This document shows, in pieces, positions 17,541-28,388 of a DNA stretch of 64,000 bases; position 1 is the stretch's first letter, and every line of letters begins with the position of its first letter. The DNA comes from Streptomyces sp. NP-1717 (GTDB taxonomy: Bacteria; Actinomycetota; Actinomycetes; Streptomycetales; Streptomycetaceae), in contig NZ_JAAPBF010000003.1 in the NCBI RefSeq assembly GCF_022695985.1, positions 35,037 to 99,036 of the forward strand, given 5' to 3'. Below the pieces are notes generated by a model that ran no database searches, was not told the DNA's origin, and saw only the letters and a list, made by a program, of their open reading frames with translations. Both the position numbers and the translations under genes were made by a program.

Positions 17541-18901
17541 TGGTCCGCCCCCTCGTGCTCGTCGGTGTCGGCGGCCGCGTCGTCGGCGTCGTCTTCAGGG
17601 GAGGTGGGCTCGTAGACGAGCACCGCCCTGTTGTCGGGGCGCAGCCGCGCCTCGGCGACGGCGCGCACCTCTTCGGCGGTGACGTCCAGCACCCGCTGGA
17701 CGGCGGTCAGCGCCAGCTGCGGGTCGCCGAACAGCACCGCGTACCTGCACAGTTCGTCCGCGCGGCCCGCGACCGTGCCGAGCCGGTCGAGCCATTCGCG
17801 CTCCAACTGGGCCTGGGCGCGCTCCATTTCCTCGGCCGTGGGGCCCTCGGCCGCGAACCGGGCCAGCTCCTCGTCGACGGCGGCCTCGATCTGCGGGACC
17901 TCGACGCCGCCGGACGTCTTCACGTCCAGCCAGCCGAGCGAGGGCGCGCCCGCCAGCCGCAGCAGTCCGAATCCGGCGGCGACGGCCGTGCGGTCGCGGC
18001 GCACCAGGCGGTTGTGCAGCCGGGAGGACTCGCCGCCGCCGAGGACGGTGAGCGCCAGGTCGGCGGCGTCGGACTCGCGGGTGCCGTCCTGCGGCAGCCG
18101 GTAGGCGGCCATCAGCGCGCGCGCCGGGACCTCCTCGTGGATCTCCTCGCGCAGCTGCTCGCCGATGATGTCGGGCAGGGAGCCGTCGCGCGGCGGCTGC
18201 TTGCCGTCGTGTCCGGGGATCGAGCCGAAGTACTTCTCGACCCAGGCGAGGGTCTGCTCGGGGTCGATGTCGCCGACGACCGAGAGGACCGCGTTGTTCG
18301 GCGCGTAGTACGTACGGAAGAACTGCCGCGCGTCGTCGAGGGTCGCCGCGTCCAGGTCGGCCATCGAGCCGATCGGGGTGTGGTGGTAAGGGTGGCCCTC
18401 GGGGTAGGAGAGGGCGGTCAGGCGCTCGAAGGCGGTGCCGTAGGGCACGTTGTCGTAACGCTGGCGGCGTTCGTTCTTCACGACGTCGCGCTGGTTCTCC
18501 ATCCCTTCGTCGTCGAGGGAGGACAGCAGCGAGCCCATGCGGTCGGCCTCCAGCCAGAGGGCGAGCTCCAGCTGGTGGGTGGGCATGGTCTCGAAGTAGT
18601 TGGTGCGCTCGAAGCTGGTGGTGCCGTTGAGCGAGCCGCCGGCGCCCTGCACCAGTTCGAAGTGACCGTTGCCCTTGACCTGCGCGGACCCCTGGAACAT
18701 CAGGTGCTCGAAGAGGTGGGCGAGGCCCGTACGGCCCTTGACCTCGTGGCGCGAGCCGACGTCGTACCAGAGGCAGACCGCGGCGACCGGGGTCAGGTGG
18801 TCCTCGGAGAGCACCACACGCAGTCCGTTGGCGAGCCGGTGCTCGGTCGCTGTGAGGCCGCCGGAACCGGCCTGCGCTGTGGCCGTGTGACCCATGGGCA
18901 T
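17537..18901 (-). CDS. M16 family zinc peptidase, catalytic subunit
   Basis: A 454-residue zinc peptidase. The inverted zinc motif HLFEH is at residues 62-66 (in GLAHLFEHLMFQG), and Glu144 (VVKNERRQ) fits the third ligand. No signal peptide is visible, so it is probably cytoplasmic or leaves by another route. ATG 18901 has AAGGGAC at a proper distance. An acidic tail (EDDADDAAADTDEHEGADQ) ends the protein. Forms an operon with the inactive partner. Confidence 0.9.
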   Translation of the reverse strand: MPMGHTATAQAGSGGLTATEHRLANGLRVVLSEDHLTPVAAVCLWYDVGSRHEVKGRTGLAHLFEHLMFQGSAQVKGNGHFELVQGAGGSLNGTTSFERTNYFETMPTHQLELALWLEADRMGSLLSSLDDEGMENQRDVVKNERRQRYDNVPYGTAFERLTALSYPEGHPYHHTPIGSMADLDAATLDDARQFFRTYYAPNNAVLSVVGDIDPEQTLAWVEKYFGSIPGHDGKQPPRDGSLPDIIGEQLREEIHEEVPARALMAAYRLPQDGTRESDAADLALTVLGGGESSRLHNRLVRRDRTAVAAGFGLLRLAGAPSLGWLDVKTSGGVEVPQIEAAVDEELARFAAEGPTAEEMERAQAQLEREWLDRLGTVAGRADELCRYAVLFGDPQLALTAVQRVLDVTAEEVRAVAEARLRPDNRAVLVYEPTSPEDDADDAAADTDEHEGADQ

Positions 18902-19113
18902 GTACGTCCCTTCGATCGCGATATAAGAAGTCCTGCCACTGTATGCAAGCGCGCCGACGCGTGGCGAAGTTTCCGCGTCGCGCGTAGGGGCGTGGACTCG
19001 CCACCGGCCCGGCCGCGGCGCGGCGGCGTGCCACCGGAAACGGGCGCCCCGGGCGGCTCAACGACGGGTCGAGGTCGGCGTTGTCAGTCCGGCGGGCCAC
19101 AATGGTCCGCGTC

Positions 19114-19159
19114 AGTTCCTCGAGTTGTCCGCCCAGAGTTCCCGAAGTTGTCCGCCCAG
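19114..19159 (+). repeat. Tandem 23-bp direct repeat in the parC leader
   Basis: Two adjacent 23-bp units, 19114-19136 and 19137-19159, identical at 20 of 23 positions (shared core AGTTGTCCGCCCAG). They lie 35 bp upstream of the parC start and just ahead of its SD (GAAGGAG). Confidence 0.8.
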
Positions 19160-19193
19160 ACCCGCACAGACCTGTGAAGGAGCCGCAGCAGCG

Positions 19194-21644
19194 ATGGCCC
19201 GCCGCAGCACGAAGACCCCGCCGCCGGAGGACTTCGAGGAGAAGATCCTCGACATCGACGTGGTCGATGAAATGCAGGGCTCCTTCCTTGAGTACGCGTA
19301 CTCGGTGATCTACTCCCGTGCCCTGCCCGACGCCCGCGACGGCATGAAGCCGGTGCACCGCCGCATCGTCTACCAGATGAACGAGATGGGCCTGCGCCCC
19401 GACCGCGGCTATGTGAAGTGCGCCCGTGTCGTCGGTGAGGTGATGGGTAAATTGCACCCGCACGGGGACGCGTCGATCTACGACGCCCTCGTCCGGATGG
19501 CACAGCCGTTCTCGATGCGGCTGCCGCTCGTCGACGGGCACGGCAACTTCGGCTCCCTCGGCAACGACGACCCGCCGGCCGCCATGCGGTACACCGAGTG
19601 CCGGATGGCCGACGCCACGTCACTGATGACGGAGTCGATCGACGAGGACACCGTCGATTTCCAGTCGAATTACGACGGCCAGGAGCAGGAACCGGTCACG
19701 CTGCCCGCCGCGTACCCGAATCTGCTGGTCAACGGGGCCTCCGGAATCGCCGTCGGCATGGCGACGAACATGGCGCCGCACAACCTCGGCGAGGTCATCG
19801 CCGCCGCGCGGCATCTGATCAAGCACCCGGGCGCCGACCTGGAAACGCTGATGCGGTACGTGCCGGGGCCCGACCTGCCCACCGGTGGCCGGATCGTGGG
19901 CCTCCAGGGGATCAAGGACGCGTACGAGAACGGGCGCGGGACGTTCAAGATCCGCGCCACGGTCACGGTGGAGGACGTCACCGCGCGCCGCAAGGGCCTC
20001 GTCGTCACCGAACTGCCCTTCACCGTCGGCCCGGAGAAGGTGATCGCCAAGATCAAGGACCTGGTCTCGGCGAAGAAGCTCATGGGCATCGCCGACGTCA
20101 AGGACCTCACCGACCGGGCGCACGGGCTGCGTCTGGTCATCGAGATCAAGAACGGTTTCATCCCCGAGGCGGTCCTCGAACAGCTCTACAAGTTGACGCC
20201 GATGGAGGAGACCTTCGGTATCAACAACGTGGCGCTGGTGGACGGCCAGCCGCTGACGCTGGGGCTGAAGGAGCTGCTGGAGGTCTATCTCGACCACCGG
20301 TTCACGGTGGTGCGCAGGCGCAGCGAGTTCCGCAGGACCAAGCGGCGCGACCGGCTGCATCTGGTGGAGGGTCTGCTCGTCGCGCTGCTCGACATCGACG
20401 AGGTCATCCGCCTCATCCGGTCGAGCGACAACTCGGCGCAGGCCAAGGAGCGGCTGATCGAGCGCTTCTCGCTGAGCGACATCCAGACGCAGTACATCCT
20501 GGACACGCCGCTGCGCCGGCTCACCCGGTTCGACCGGATCGAGCTGGAGAGCGAGCGCGACCGGCTCAACGGCGAGATCGACGAGCTGACCGGCATCCTG
20601 GAGTCGGACAGCGAGCTGCGCAAGCTCGTCTCCGCCGAACTGGCCACGGTGGCGAAGAAGTTCGGCACCGACCGGCGCACCGTGCTGCTGGAGTCCGGCA
20701 GTTCGCCGGTCGCCGCGGTGCCGCTGGAGGTGGCCGACGACCCGTGCCGGGTGCTGATGTCCTCCACCGGACTGCTGGCGCGTACGGCCAACGGCGGACC
20801 GCTGGGCAGCGGCGACGGCAAGCGGGTGAAGCACGACGTGATCGTCTCGGCCGTGCCGGCGACGGCGCGCGGCGAGGTCGGGGCCGTCACCTCGACCGGT
20901 CGGCTGCTGCGGATCTCCGTCATCGACCTGCCGCAGCTGCCCGACACGGCCTCGGCGCCGAACCTGTCGGGCGGGGCGCCGCTCGCGGAGTTCCTGACGC
21001 TGGAGCCCGACGAGGACCTGGTCTGTCTGACGACGCTGGACGAGTCCTCGCCCGGCCTGGCGCTGGGCACGCTCCAGGGTGTCGTCAAGCGGGTCGTGCC
21101 CGACTATCCGTCCAACAAGGACGAGTTGGAGGTCATCAGTCTCAAGGAGGGTGACCGGGTGGTGGGCGCGGCAGAGCTGCGTACGGGCGAGGAGGATCTG
21201 GTCTTCATCACCTCCGACGCCCAACTGCTGCGCTACCAGGCGTCGCAGGTACGGCCGCAGGGCCGGCCCGCGGGGGGCATGGCCGGTGTCAAGCTGGCCG
21301 AGGGCGCCTCGGTGATCTCGTTCACGGCGGTCGACCCGGCGGGCGACGGGGTGGTCTACACGGTCGCGGGCTCGCACGGCACGCTGGACGATTCGGAGAC
21401 GACGGCGAAGCTCACGCCGTTCGACCAGTATCCGCGCAAGGGGCGGGCCACCGGCGGGGTGCGCTGCCAGCGCTTCCTCAAGGGCGAGGACCTGCTGATC
21501 TTCGCCTGGGCGGGCGCGGCCCCGGCGCGGGCCGCGCAGAAGAACGGCACACCGGCCAGGCTGCCGGAGCCCGATCCGCGCAGGGACGGTTCGGGGACGC
21601 CGCCGCCGTCGGTCGTGGCCGTCGTGGCGGGTCCGGCGAGCTGA
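19194..21644 (+). CDS. parC: DNA topoisomerase IV subunit A
   Basis: Catalytic breakage-reunion subunit of topoisomerase IV, which decatenates daughter chromosomes. The 816-residue protein shows the GyrA/ParC N-terminus with DARDGMKPVHRRIVY, the quinolone-region HPHGDASIYDALVRM, and the active tyrosine Tyr133 in AAMRYTECRMA. The C-terminal half forms a beta-pinwheel. I call it parC rather than gyrA because of its single-gene setting near cobW and its parE partner at 40.8-42.9 kb, as in S. coelicolor. ATG 19194 has GAAGGAG upstream. Position 93 is Ala where E. coli ParC has Ser80. Confidence 0.93.
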   Translation: MARRSTKTPPPEDFEEKILDIDVVDEMQGSFLEYAYSVIYSRALPDARDGMKPVHRRIVYQMNEMGLRPDRGYVKCARVVGEVMGKLHPHGDASIYDALVRMAQPFSMRLPLVDGHGNFGSLGNDDPPAAMRYTECRMADATSLMTESIDEDTVDFQSNYDGQEQEPVTLPAAYPNLLVNGASGIAVGMATNMAPHNLGEVIAAARHLIKHPGADLETLMRYVPGPDLPTGGRIVGLQGIKDAYENGRGTFKIRATVTVEDVTARRKGLVVTELPFTVGPEKVIAKIKDLVSAKKLMGIADVKDLTDRAHGLRLVIEIKNGFIPEAVLEQLYKLTPMEETFGINNVALVDGQPLTLGLKELLEVYLDHRFTVVRRRSEFRRTKRRDRLHLVEGLLVALLDIDEVIRLIRSSDNSAQAKERLIERFSLSDIQTQYILDTPLRRLTRFDRIELESERDRLNGEIDELTGILESDSELRKLVSAELATVAKKFGTDRRTVLLESGSSPVAAVPLEVADDPCRVLMSSTGLLARTANGGPLGSGDGKRVKHDVIVSAVPATARGEVGAVTSTGRLLRISVIDLPQLPDTASAPNLSGGAPLAEFLTLEPDEDLVCLTTLDESSPGLALGTLQGVVKRVVPDYPSNKDELEVISLKEGDRVVGAAELRTGEEDLVFITSDAQLLRYQASQVRPQGRPAGGMAGVKLAEGASVISFTAVDPAGDGVVYTVAGSHGTLDDSETTAKLTPFDQYPRKGRATGGVRCQRFLKGEDLLIFAWAGAAPARAAQKNGTPARLPEPDPRRDGSGTPPPSVVAVVAGPAS

Positions 21645-21657
21645 CGCGGAGGTCCGT

Positions 21658-22770
21658 TCAGACCGGGTCGGCGGCCTCTTCGGCCGCCGACCCGGACCGT
21701 ACGTAGCGCAGGACGCCCCACATGGCGGCCTCGTCGGTGACGCCCTGGTCGGCACCGCTGACGGCGCAGATCCGCAACTCCTTCTCCAGGGCGTCGCGGT
21801 CGATCCCGGAACCGATGAGGACGAGCCGCGTACGGCGTTCGGTGCCCCGTGGCCAGGGCTCCGGGTAGAAGCGCAGGAAGCGCCCGACGGCGTGTACGTC
21901 GTACCGGTTGTCCGGGTCGGCCGCGCCGAAGTCCACGAAGCCCTTGGCGCGGTAGAGCCCTTCCGGCCGCGAGTCGAGGAAGGCCATGAGCCGGCGCGGG
22001 TCCATGGCCGCGGGTTCGTCGAAGGACAGGCTCTCGTAGCCGGTGTGCGGATGGTGCGGGTGCCCGGGGCCCTCGTCCTGTCCCCCGTCCGCCGCTGTGT
22101 CCTCCTCGGCGCGCAGGTCCTCGAAGGAGAGCTGGCGGACCTTCTCGTCCTCGTCCGGGCGGGTGGCGGGGTCGAAGAGCAGGCCGGGGTCGATCCTCCC
22201 GTACGTGGCGGAGACCACCGCCGCGTCCGGCCCCAGCCCGGCGATCACGCCGAGGACGCGCTCGTGTTCGGCCGGTGTCACGCGGTCGGTCTTGTTCAGG
22301 ACGACCAGGTCGGCGATGGCGAGATGGCGGTCGGTCTCGGGGTGCCGCGCGCGGGTGGCGTCGAACTCGGCCGCGTCCACGACCTCGACGAGCCCTCCGT
22401 ACACGGTGCGCGGATTGTCGCCCGCGAGGATCATCCGGACGAGTTCCTGCGGCTCGGCGAGACCGCTCGCCTCGATGACGATGAGGTCGATCCGCGAGGC
22501 GGGGCGCGTCAGCCGGTCCAGATAGCCGTCCAGTTCGCTCGCGTCGACGGCGCAGCAGAGGCAGCCGTTGCCGAGCGAGACCGTGGAGCCGACCTGGCCC
22601 GCGACGGTCATGGCGTCGATCTCGACGGCACCGAAGTCGTTGACGATCACGGCGACGCGGTTGCCGGCGCGGCGGCGCAGGAGGTGGTTGAGCAGGGTCG
22701 TCTTGCCCGAGCCGAGGAAGCCCGCGAGGACGACCACCGGAATCTGCCTGCCGGCGGTGCTCGGATTCAA
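21658..22770 (-). CDS. CobW/COG0523 family GTP-binding metallochaperone
   Basis: A 370-residue G3E GTPase of the COG0523 group. P-loop GFLGSGKTT at 17-25, the metal motif GNGCLCC at about 68-74, Walker B-like IEASGLAEP at about 100, and base-recognition LNKTDR at about 166; a C-terminal CobW domain follows (RPEGLYRAKGFVDFG). A His-rich stretch (GHPHHPHTG) at about 240 fits zinc handling. The likely job is delivery of zinc or cobalt to a target enzyme. Start is TTG 22770; no better in-frame start precedes the P-loop. Convergent with parC. Confidence 0.88.
   Translation of the reverse strand: MNPSTAGRQIPVVVLAGFLGSGKTTLLNHLLRRRAGNRVAVIVNDFGAVEIDAMTVAGQVGSTVSLGNGCLCCAVDASELDGYLDRLTRPASRIDLIVIEASGLAEPQELVRMILAGDNPRTVYGGLVEVVDAAEFDATRARHPETDRHLAIADLVVLNKTDRVTPAEHERVLGVIAGLGPDAAVVSATYGRIDPGLLFDPATRPDEDEKVRQLSFEDLRAEEDTAADGGQDEGPGHPHHPHTGYESLSFDEPAAMDPRRLMAFLDSRPEGLYRAKGFVDFGAADPDNRYDVHAVGRFLRFYPEPWPRGTERRTRLVLIGSGIDRDALEKELRICAVSGADQGVTDEAAMWGVLRYVRSGSAAEEAADPV
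21663..21695. terminator. Terminator hairpin inside the cobW 3' end
   Basis: A 14-bp perfect inverted repeat (21663-21676 with 21682-21695, loop TCTTC) that lies within the last codons of the CobW-family gene and 19 bp after the parC stop. It probably ends parC transcription while encoding the C-terminal residues of the convergent gene. Confidence 0.65.
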
Positions 22771-22856
22771 GACCGCGCCCTGCCCTTCCGTAGGAGGTGG
22801 GGCAGAGCCGTACGCCTGCCCGCTCCAGGATAGGAGAACGGCTCACCGGAGCCGGC

Positions 22857-22905
22857 GTCCTCAATCGCCGGACGGGCTTTTTGAGCCCGTCCGGCGATTG
22901 AGGAC
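22857..22905. terminator. Long perfect hairpin, dispersed terminator-like repeat, copy 3
   Basis: A 22-bp inverted repeat (GTCCTCAATCGCCGGACGGG... with its complement) with a T-rich loop, 10 bp after the GH13 stop. The core stem is identical in sequence to the copy at 3355. Confidence 0.8.
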
Positions 22906-22915
22906 AAGCGCGGGG

Positions 22916-24547
<1,632 letters not shown>

Positions 24548-24667
24548 GTGACGGTCCTTTCGGGCAGGTGGGACTCCGCCGCCGGCCCCCGGACAACGGG
24601 GCGCTGGATGGGAGGGCGGGCGGCGGAGCGCTGGTGGGGAGTGGGTCGGACGGAGCGGAGAGGACGA

Positions 24668-25597
24668 TCAGCCCTTGAGGCCGCCCGCGGTCAGACCGCT
24701 CATGATGTTGCGCTGGAAGAGCAGGAAGATGAGCAGCGTCGGGACGGACGCGATGGTGAGCGCGGCGATCAGGACGTTCTCCGGTACTCCGCTCGCGAGC
24801 GAGTAGATGCCCACGTTGAGGGTCTGCTTGCCCGGATCGGGCAGGGTGAGCATCGGCCAGAGGAAGTCCTTCCAGACCCCCACGACCGCGAAGATCGAGA
24901 CGACTCCGAGGATGGGCCGGGAGATCGGCAGCACCACGGATCTCAGGGTGCGCATCGCCGAGGCCCCGTCGATGGCCGCGGCGTCCAGCAGTTCCCTCGG
25001 TATCGAGTCGAAGAATCTCTTGAGCAGGAAGATGTTGAAGGCGTTGGTGACGGACGGCAGCCAGATCGCCCAGGGCGAGTTGAGCAGGTTGCGTTCGACG
25101 ATCGGTACGTCGAGCACCGTCAGGTACTGGGGTACGACGAGGACGGTCGCCGGGATCATGAGCGTCATCAGCATCAGGCCGAGGATGGCCTTGCCGAAGA
25201 TCGGCCGCAGCTTGGAGAGGGAGTAGGCGGCGGCCACGTCGAAGACGAGCTGGAAGGCGAGCGCCCCGAACGCGTAGTACAGGGTGTTGAAGAGGAGCTT
25301 GGCCAGGTCCATCACCTTCCACGCCTGCTCGTAGTTCTCCGGGTGCACGGAGGTGGGGAAGGCCGTCGGCGGGCTCTGCACGACTTCCTGGGTGGTCTTG
25401 AGGCCGCCGGTGACCATCCAGTAGAGCGGTCCGAGGAAGACCAGGGTGAAGACGAGGACCACCAGGGCGAAGACGATCCAGTAGACCGCCCTGCCACGGG
25501 ATCTGCCCAGTTGGGCGGGGGAGATCAGGGTCCGCGGGCGGGCCGCCTCGACGGTGCCGGCCCGCTTGCGCCGGGGTACGAGCGTGTTCGCTGTCAT
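24668..25597 (-). CDS. Carbohydrate ABC transporter permease, MalG type
   Basis: Inner-membrane permease of a CUT1 sugar importer, 309 residues and about six membrane segments (first VYWIVFALVVLVFTLVFLGP). The cytoplasmic EAA loop is present as LLDAAAIDGASAMRTL followed by VVLPISRPIL. ATG 25597 (MTANTLVPRRKRAG) is preferred: a longer frame to 25699 overlaps the upstream permease and has no membrane-protein character. It starts 13 bp after the MalF-type gene. Confidence 0.92.
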   Translation of the reverse strand: MTANTLVPRRKRAGTVEAARPRTLISPAQLGRSRGRAVYWIVFALVVLVFTLVFLGPLYWMVTGGLKTTQEVVQSPPTAFPTSVHPENYEQAWKVMDLAKLLFNTLYYAFGALAFQLVFDVAAAYSLSKLRPIFGKAILGLMLMTLMIPATVLVVPQYLTVLDVPIVERNLLNSPWAIWLPSVTNAFNIFLLKRFFDSIPRELLDAAAIDGASAMRTLRSVVLPISRPILGVVSIFAVVGVWKDFLWPMLTLPDPGKQTLNVGIYSLASGVPENVLIAALTIASVPTLLIFLLFQRNIMSGLTAGGLKG

Positions 25598-25610
25598 GCC
25601 TTCCGGCCCC

Positions 25611-26570
25611 CTAGTCCTCGTTGCCGCGGCTGAGCCGCACGTACACCGCGGAGAAGCCCGCGAGGAGTACGAGCAGGACGAGTCCGAGCGCCGCGGCACT
25701 GCCGTAGTTGTTGAAGTTGAACGCGTACTGGTAGATGAGGTAGACGACCGTGGTCGTCGACCCCTCCGGTCCCGCCCCGTTGGTGAGCAGGAACGGTTCG
25801 GTGAACACCTGCATCGTCGCGATGATCTGCATGAGCAGCATCAGCGAGAGGATGAGCTTGGTCTGCGGGATGGTGACGTGCCAGATCTTGCGGAGGATTC
25901 CCGCGCCGTCCAGTTCGGCCGCCTCGTACAGCTCGCCGGGGATCGACTGGAGCGCGGCGAGATAGATGAGGGTGGCGCCGCCCATGCTCATCCAGGTCGC
26001 CGCGATGACGACGGAGAGCATGGCCGTGTCGGTGTCCTGGAGCCACTGCTGGGCGGGGAGGCCGAAGGTCTCCAGGATGCGGTTGAACAGGCCGTATCCG
26101 GGGTCGTAGAAGTACTTGAAGAGCAGTACGGAGGCGACCGGCGGGAGCATCACCGGGAGATAGACGAGCAGTCGCAGATATCCCTGGCCGTGCCGGAACT
26201 CGTTGAGGACGACGGCGACGAGGAACGGGACGACGAATCCCAGCAGCAGCGCGAGGCCCGTGAAGAGCAGGGTGTTGCGCCACGCCTGCCAGAAGGCCGG
26301 GTCGTTGAAGATGTACGTGAGGTTGGACCAGCCGGCCCAGGTGGTCTTCCCGTTCTCGTTCTTCTGGAAGGCCAGGATGAATTCCCTGACCATCGGATAC
26401 CAGGAGAAGAACGAGAAGCAGAGTACGGCTCCGATCAGGAACCCGTGCGCCGAGAGGTTGCGGCGCACGGACCGTACGAACTCCTCGCGGGCGAAGTCCG
26501 TCCGGTGGGAGCCGGGGCGTCCGTGGCTCGGCGGGCTCGCCTTGCTCTTGGACAGGGTGGGGGCCGACAT
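25611..26570 (-). CDS. Carbohydrate ABC transporter permease, MalF type
   Basis: Inner-membrane permease, 319 residues. Six hydrophobic segments beginning with FLIGAVLCFSFFSWYPMV, and the EAA motif YEAAELDGAGILRKIWHVTI about residue 210. Partner of the MalG-type permease 13 bp downstream. The ATPase subunit is not in the locus; Streptomyces CUT1 importers of this kind commonly use the shared ATPase MsiK encoded elsewhere. Confidence 0.93.
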   Translation of the reverse strand: MSAPTLSKSKASPPSHGRPGSHRTDFAREEFVRSVRRNLSAHGFLIGAVLCFSFFSWYPMVREFILAFQKNENGKTTWAGWSNLTYIFNDPAFWQAWRNTLLFTGLALLLGFVVPFLVAVVLNEFRHGQGYLRLLVYLPVMLPPVASVLLFKYFYDPGYGLFNRILETFGLPAQQWLQDTDTAMLSVVIAATWMSMGGATLIYLAALQSIPGELYEAAELDGAGILRKIWHVTIPQTKLILSLMLLMQIIATMQVFTEPFLLTNGAGPEGSTTTVVYLIYQYAFNFNNYGSAAALGLVLLVLLAGFSAVYVRLSRGNED

Positions 26571-26708
26571 GGTCTCTCCTCGGTGCCGGTGCGCAGACTC
26601 GTTGGCTCACGGACGGACGGGACTCCGGTCACGGGGCGATCCGGTCCCCGGCCGGGGGCCGGCCCGTGGCGGGGACCGGGTCCGCGTGACCCGGTCCCGC
26701 CCGTCCGT

Positions 26709-28130
26709 CTACTGAGTCGCCAGGACTTGGTTGACCTGCTTCTCGGCGGTCGACAGGAGCTTGTCGACGTCCGCGTCCTTGTTGGTCAGCACGCCGGACA
26801 TCGCGACGTCGAGGATCTTGTAGATCTCCTGCGCCTTCGGCGGCTCGGCCTTGCCCTTGACCGGGTTGTCCATGAAGGGCTTGAAGTTCTCGACGGGCAT
26901 GGTGGCGTGCTCGCTGCGCAGCGCGTCGTCCTTGGCCTTGGAGTCACCGAGCCAGAAGTTCGGCTGCGGCAGTCCGACGGGGAGCTTGTCGGCCTTGGTG
27001 CGGTCCCACTCGAACTGGCCCTTGCCGGGAGTCAGGAACTTGAAGTTCTGCCAGGCGATGGCGGCCTTGATCTTGTCGGGCGAACTGCCCTTCTTGATCA
27101 TGTAGTTGTTGCCGCCGAAGAGGGTCGCCTCGGCGCCGGGGATCGGGCCCATGCCGAAGTTCTCGTAGGTGGCGCCGAGTTGCTGGACCATGTACGTGAT
27201 GTCGTCAGGCGCGGCGAGGAACATGCCCAGCTTGTCGGTGGCTATCTGCTTCTGCAGGTCGCCCCACTTGAGCAGCTGGGTCTTGCCCATGCTGTCGTCC
27301 TCCCACCGCATGGTGCGAAGGTTCTCCAGGACCTGCTTGCCCAGGTCGGTGTTGAACGCGGCCTTCTTGCCCGTGGAGTCGACGACCTCGCCGCCGAGGC
27401 CGTAGATCGACGCGGTGAAGTGCCAGCCGCCGTTGTTGCCCGCGCTGTACTCGCCGAAGCCGGAGACGCCGCCGCCGAGGCCGGCGATCTTGTCCGAGGC
27501 GGTACGGACCTCTTCCCAGGTGGTGGGAGGCGAGTTGGGGTCCAGCCCCGCCTCCTCGAAGAGCTTCCGGTTGATCAGCAGACCCATGGTGTAGTTGCTG
27601 GTCGGCAGGCCGTAGAGCTTGCCGTCCTGCTTCAGCACGTCCAGGACGCCCGGGTCGATGTCCTTCAGCGCCGGCACGGACTTGTCGTTGACGTACGCCG
27701 AGATGTCCTCGGCCCCGTCGTTGTCCAGCACCTGCTGGAGGTCGGTGAAGTAGGTGTAGTACACGTCGGGCTGGGACTTCGCCTTGAGCATCGCGGTGAA
27801 GCGCGGCGGCTCCAGACACTGGCCCGGCGTGGACTTCCCGTTGATCTTGACGTTCGGGTACGTCTTGTTGAATTCCTTGACGTCCTCGTTCCACTCCTTC
27901 AGCTCCGCGGCCTTCGCGGCCGGCGGCATGCAGTCGATCGAGAGTGTCACCTTGGCCTTCGGGTCCAACGGCGCTGACGGGTCTGACGACCCGCCGCCGG
28001 AGTCGCCGTCGTCGTCGCTACTGCTGCTGCTCGTGCCGCAGGCGGCGAGAGTCAGGGCGAGCACGGTGACAATGGCGGCCGCGGCGGTGCGGTCGGTACG
28101 GCGAATACGGCGGAACCCAGCACTTCTCAT
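26709..28130 (-). CDS. Sugar ABC transporter substrate-binding lipoprotein
   Basis: Extracytoplasmic solute-binding protein of the MalE/CUT1 group, 473 residues. Type II signal peptide with lipobox ALTLAAC (Cys31), followed by a Ser/Asp/Gly linker that tethers it to the membrane. The mature part has SBP_bac_1 features such as NGGWHFTASIYGLGGEVVD and AAIAWQNFKFLTPGKGQFEW. ATG 28130 has AAGGGGACC upstream; the frame extends to 28196 without conserved residues. It leads the transport operon, 139 bp before the first permease. Confidence 0.93.
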   Translation of the reverse strand: MRSAGFRRIRRTDRTAAAAIVTVLALTLAACGTSSSSSDDDGDSGGGSSDPSAPLDPKAKVTLSIDCMPPAAKAAELKEWNEDVKEFNKTYPNVKINGKSTPGQCLEPPRFTAMLKAKSQPDVYYTYFTDLQQVLDNDGAEDISAYVNDKSVPALKDIDPGVLDVLKQDGKLYGLPTSNYTMGLLINRKLFEEAGLDPNSPPTTWEEVRTASDKIAGLGGGVSGFGEYSAGNNGGWHFTASIYGLGGEVVDSTGKKAAFNTDLGKQVLENLRTMRWEDDSMGKTQLLKWGDLQKQIATDKLGMFLAAPDDITYMVQQLGATYENFGMGPIPGAEATLFGGNNYMIKKGSSPDKIKAAIAWQNFKFLTPGKGQFEWDRTKADKLPVGLPQPNFWLGDSKAKDDALRSEHATMPVENFKPFMDNPVKGKAEPPKAQEIYKILDVAMSGVLTNKDADVDKLLSTAEKQVNQVLATQ

Positions 28131-28388
28131 CGATGGTCCCCTTCGGGCATGAGCGTGGAAGGCCCACGGCTGAAACTCTGCCGGGGCGCGGCACACTCAA
28201 CCACCGTCGACAGGAGACCGCAATATCTCGCGCCGTTTTCGTAAAAGTTTGACAGCCTTCCGCATCGGCCATGACCCGCACCGGGGGCCGGAGTTGGACA
28301 GGGCGGGATTTGTCAGACAGGACCCCCGGGAGCGCCACAGGGCCCCCGAAGGGGCCCTGAAAGAGACTTGCGGGAGCGGGGGGCTCCC

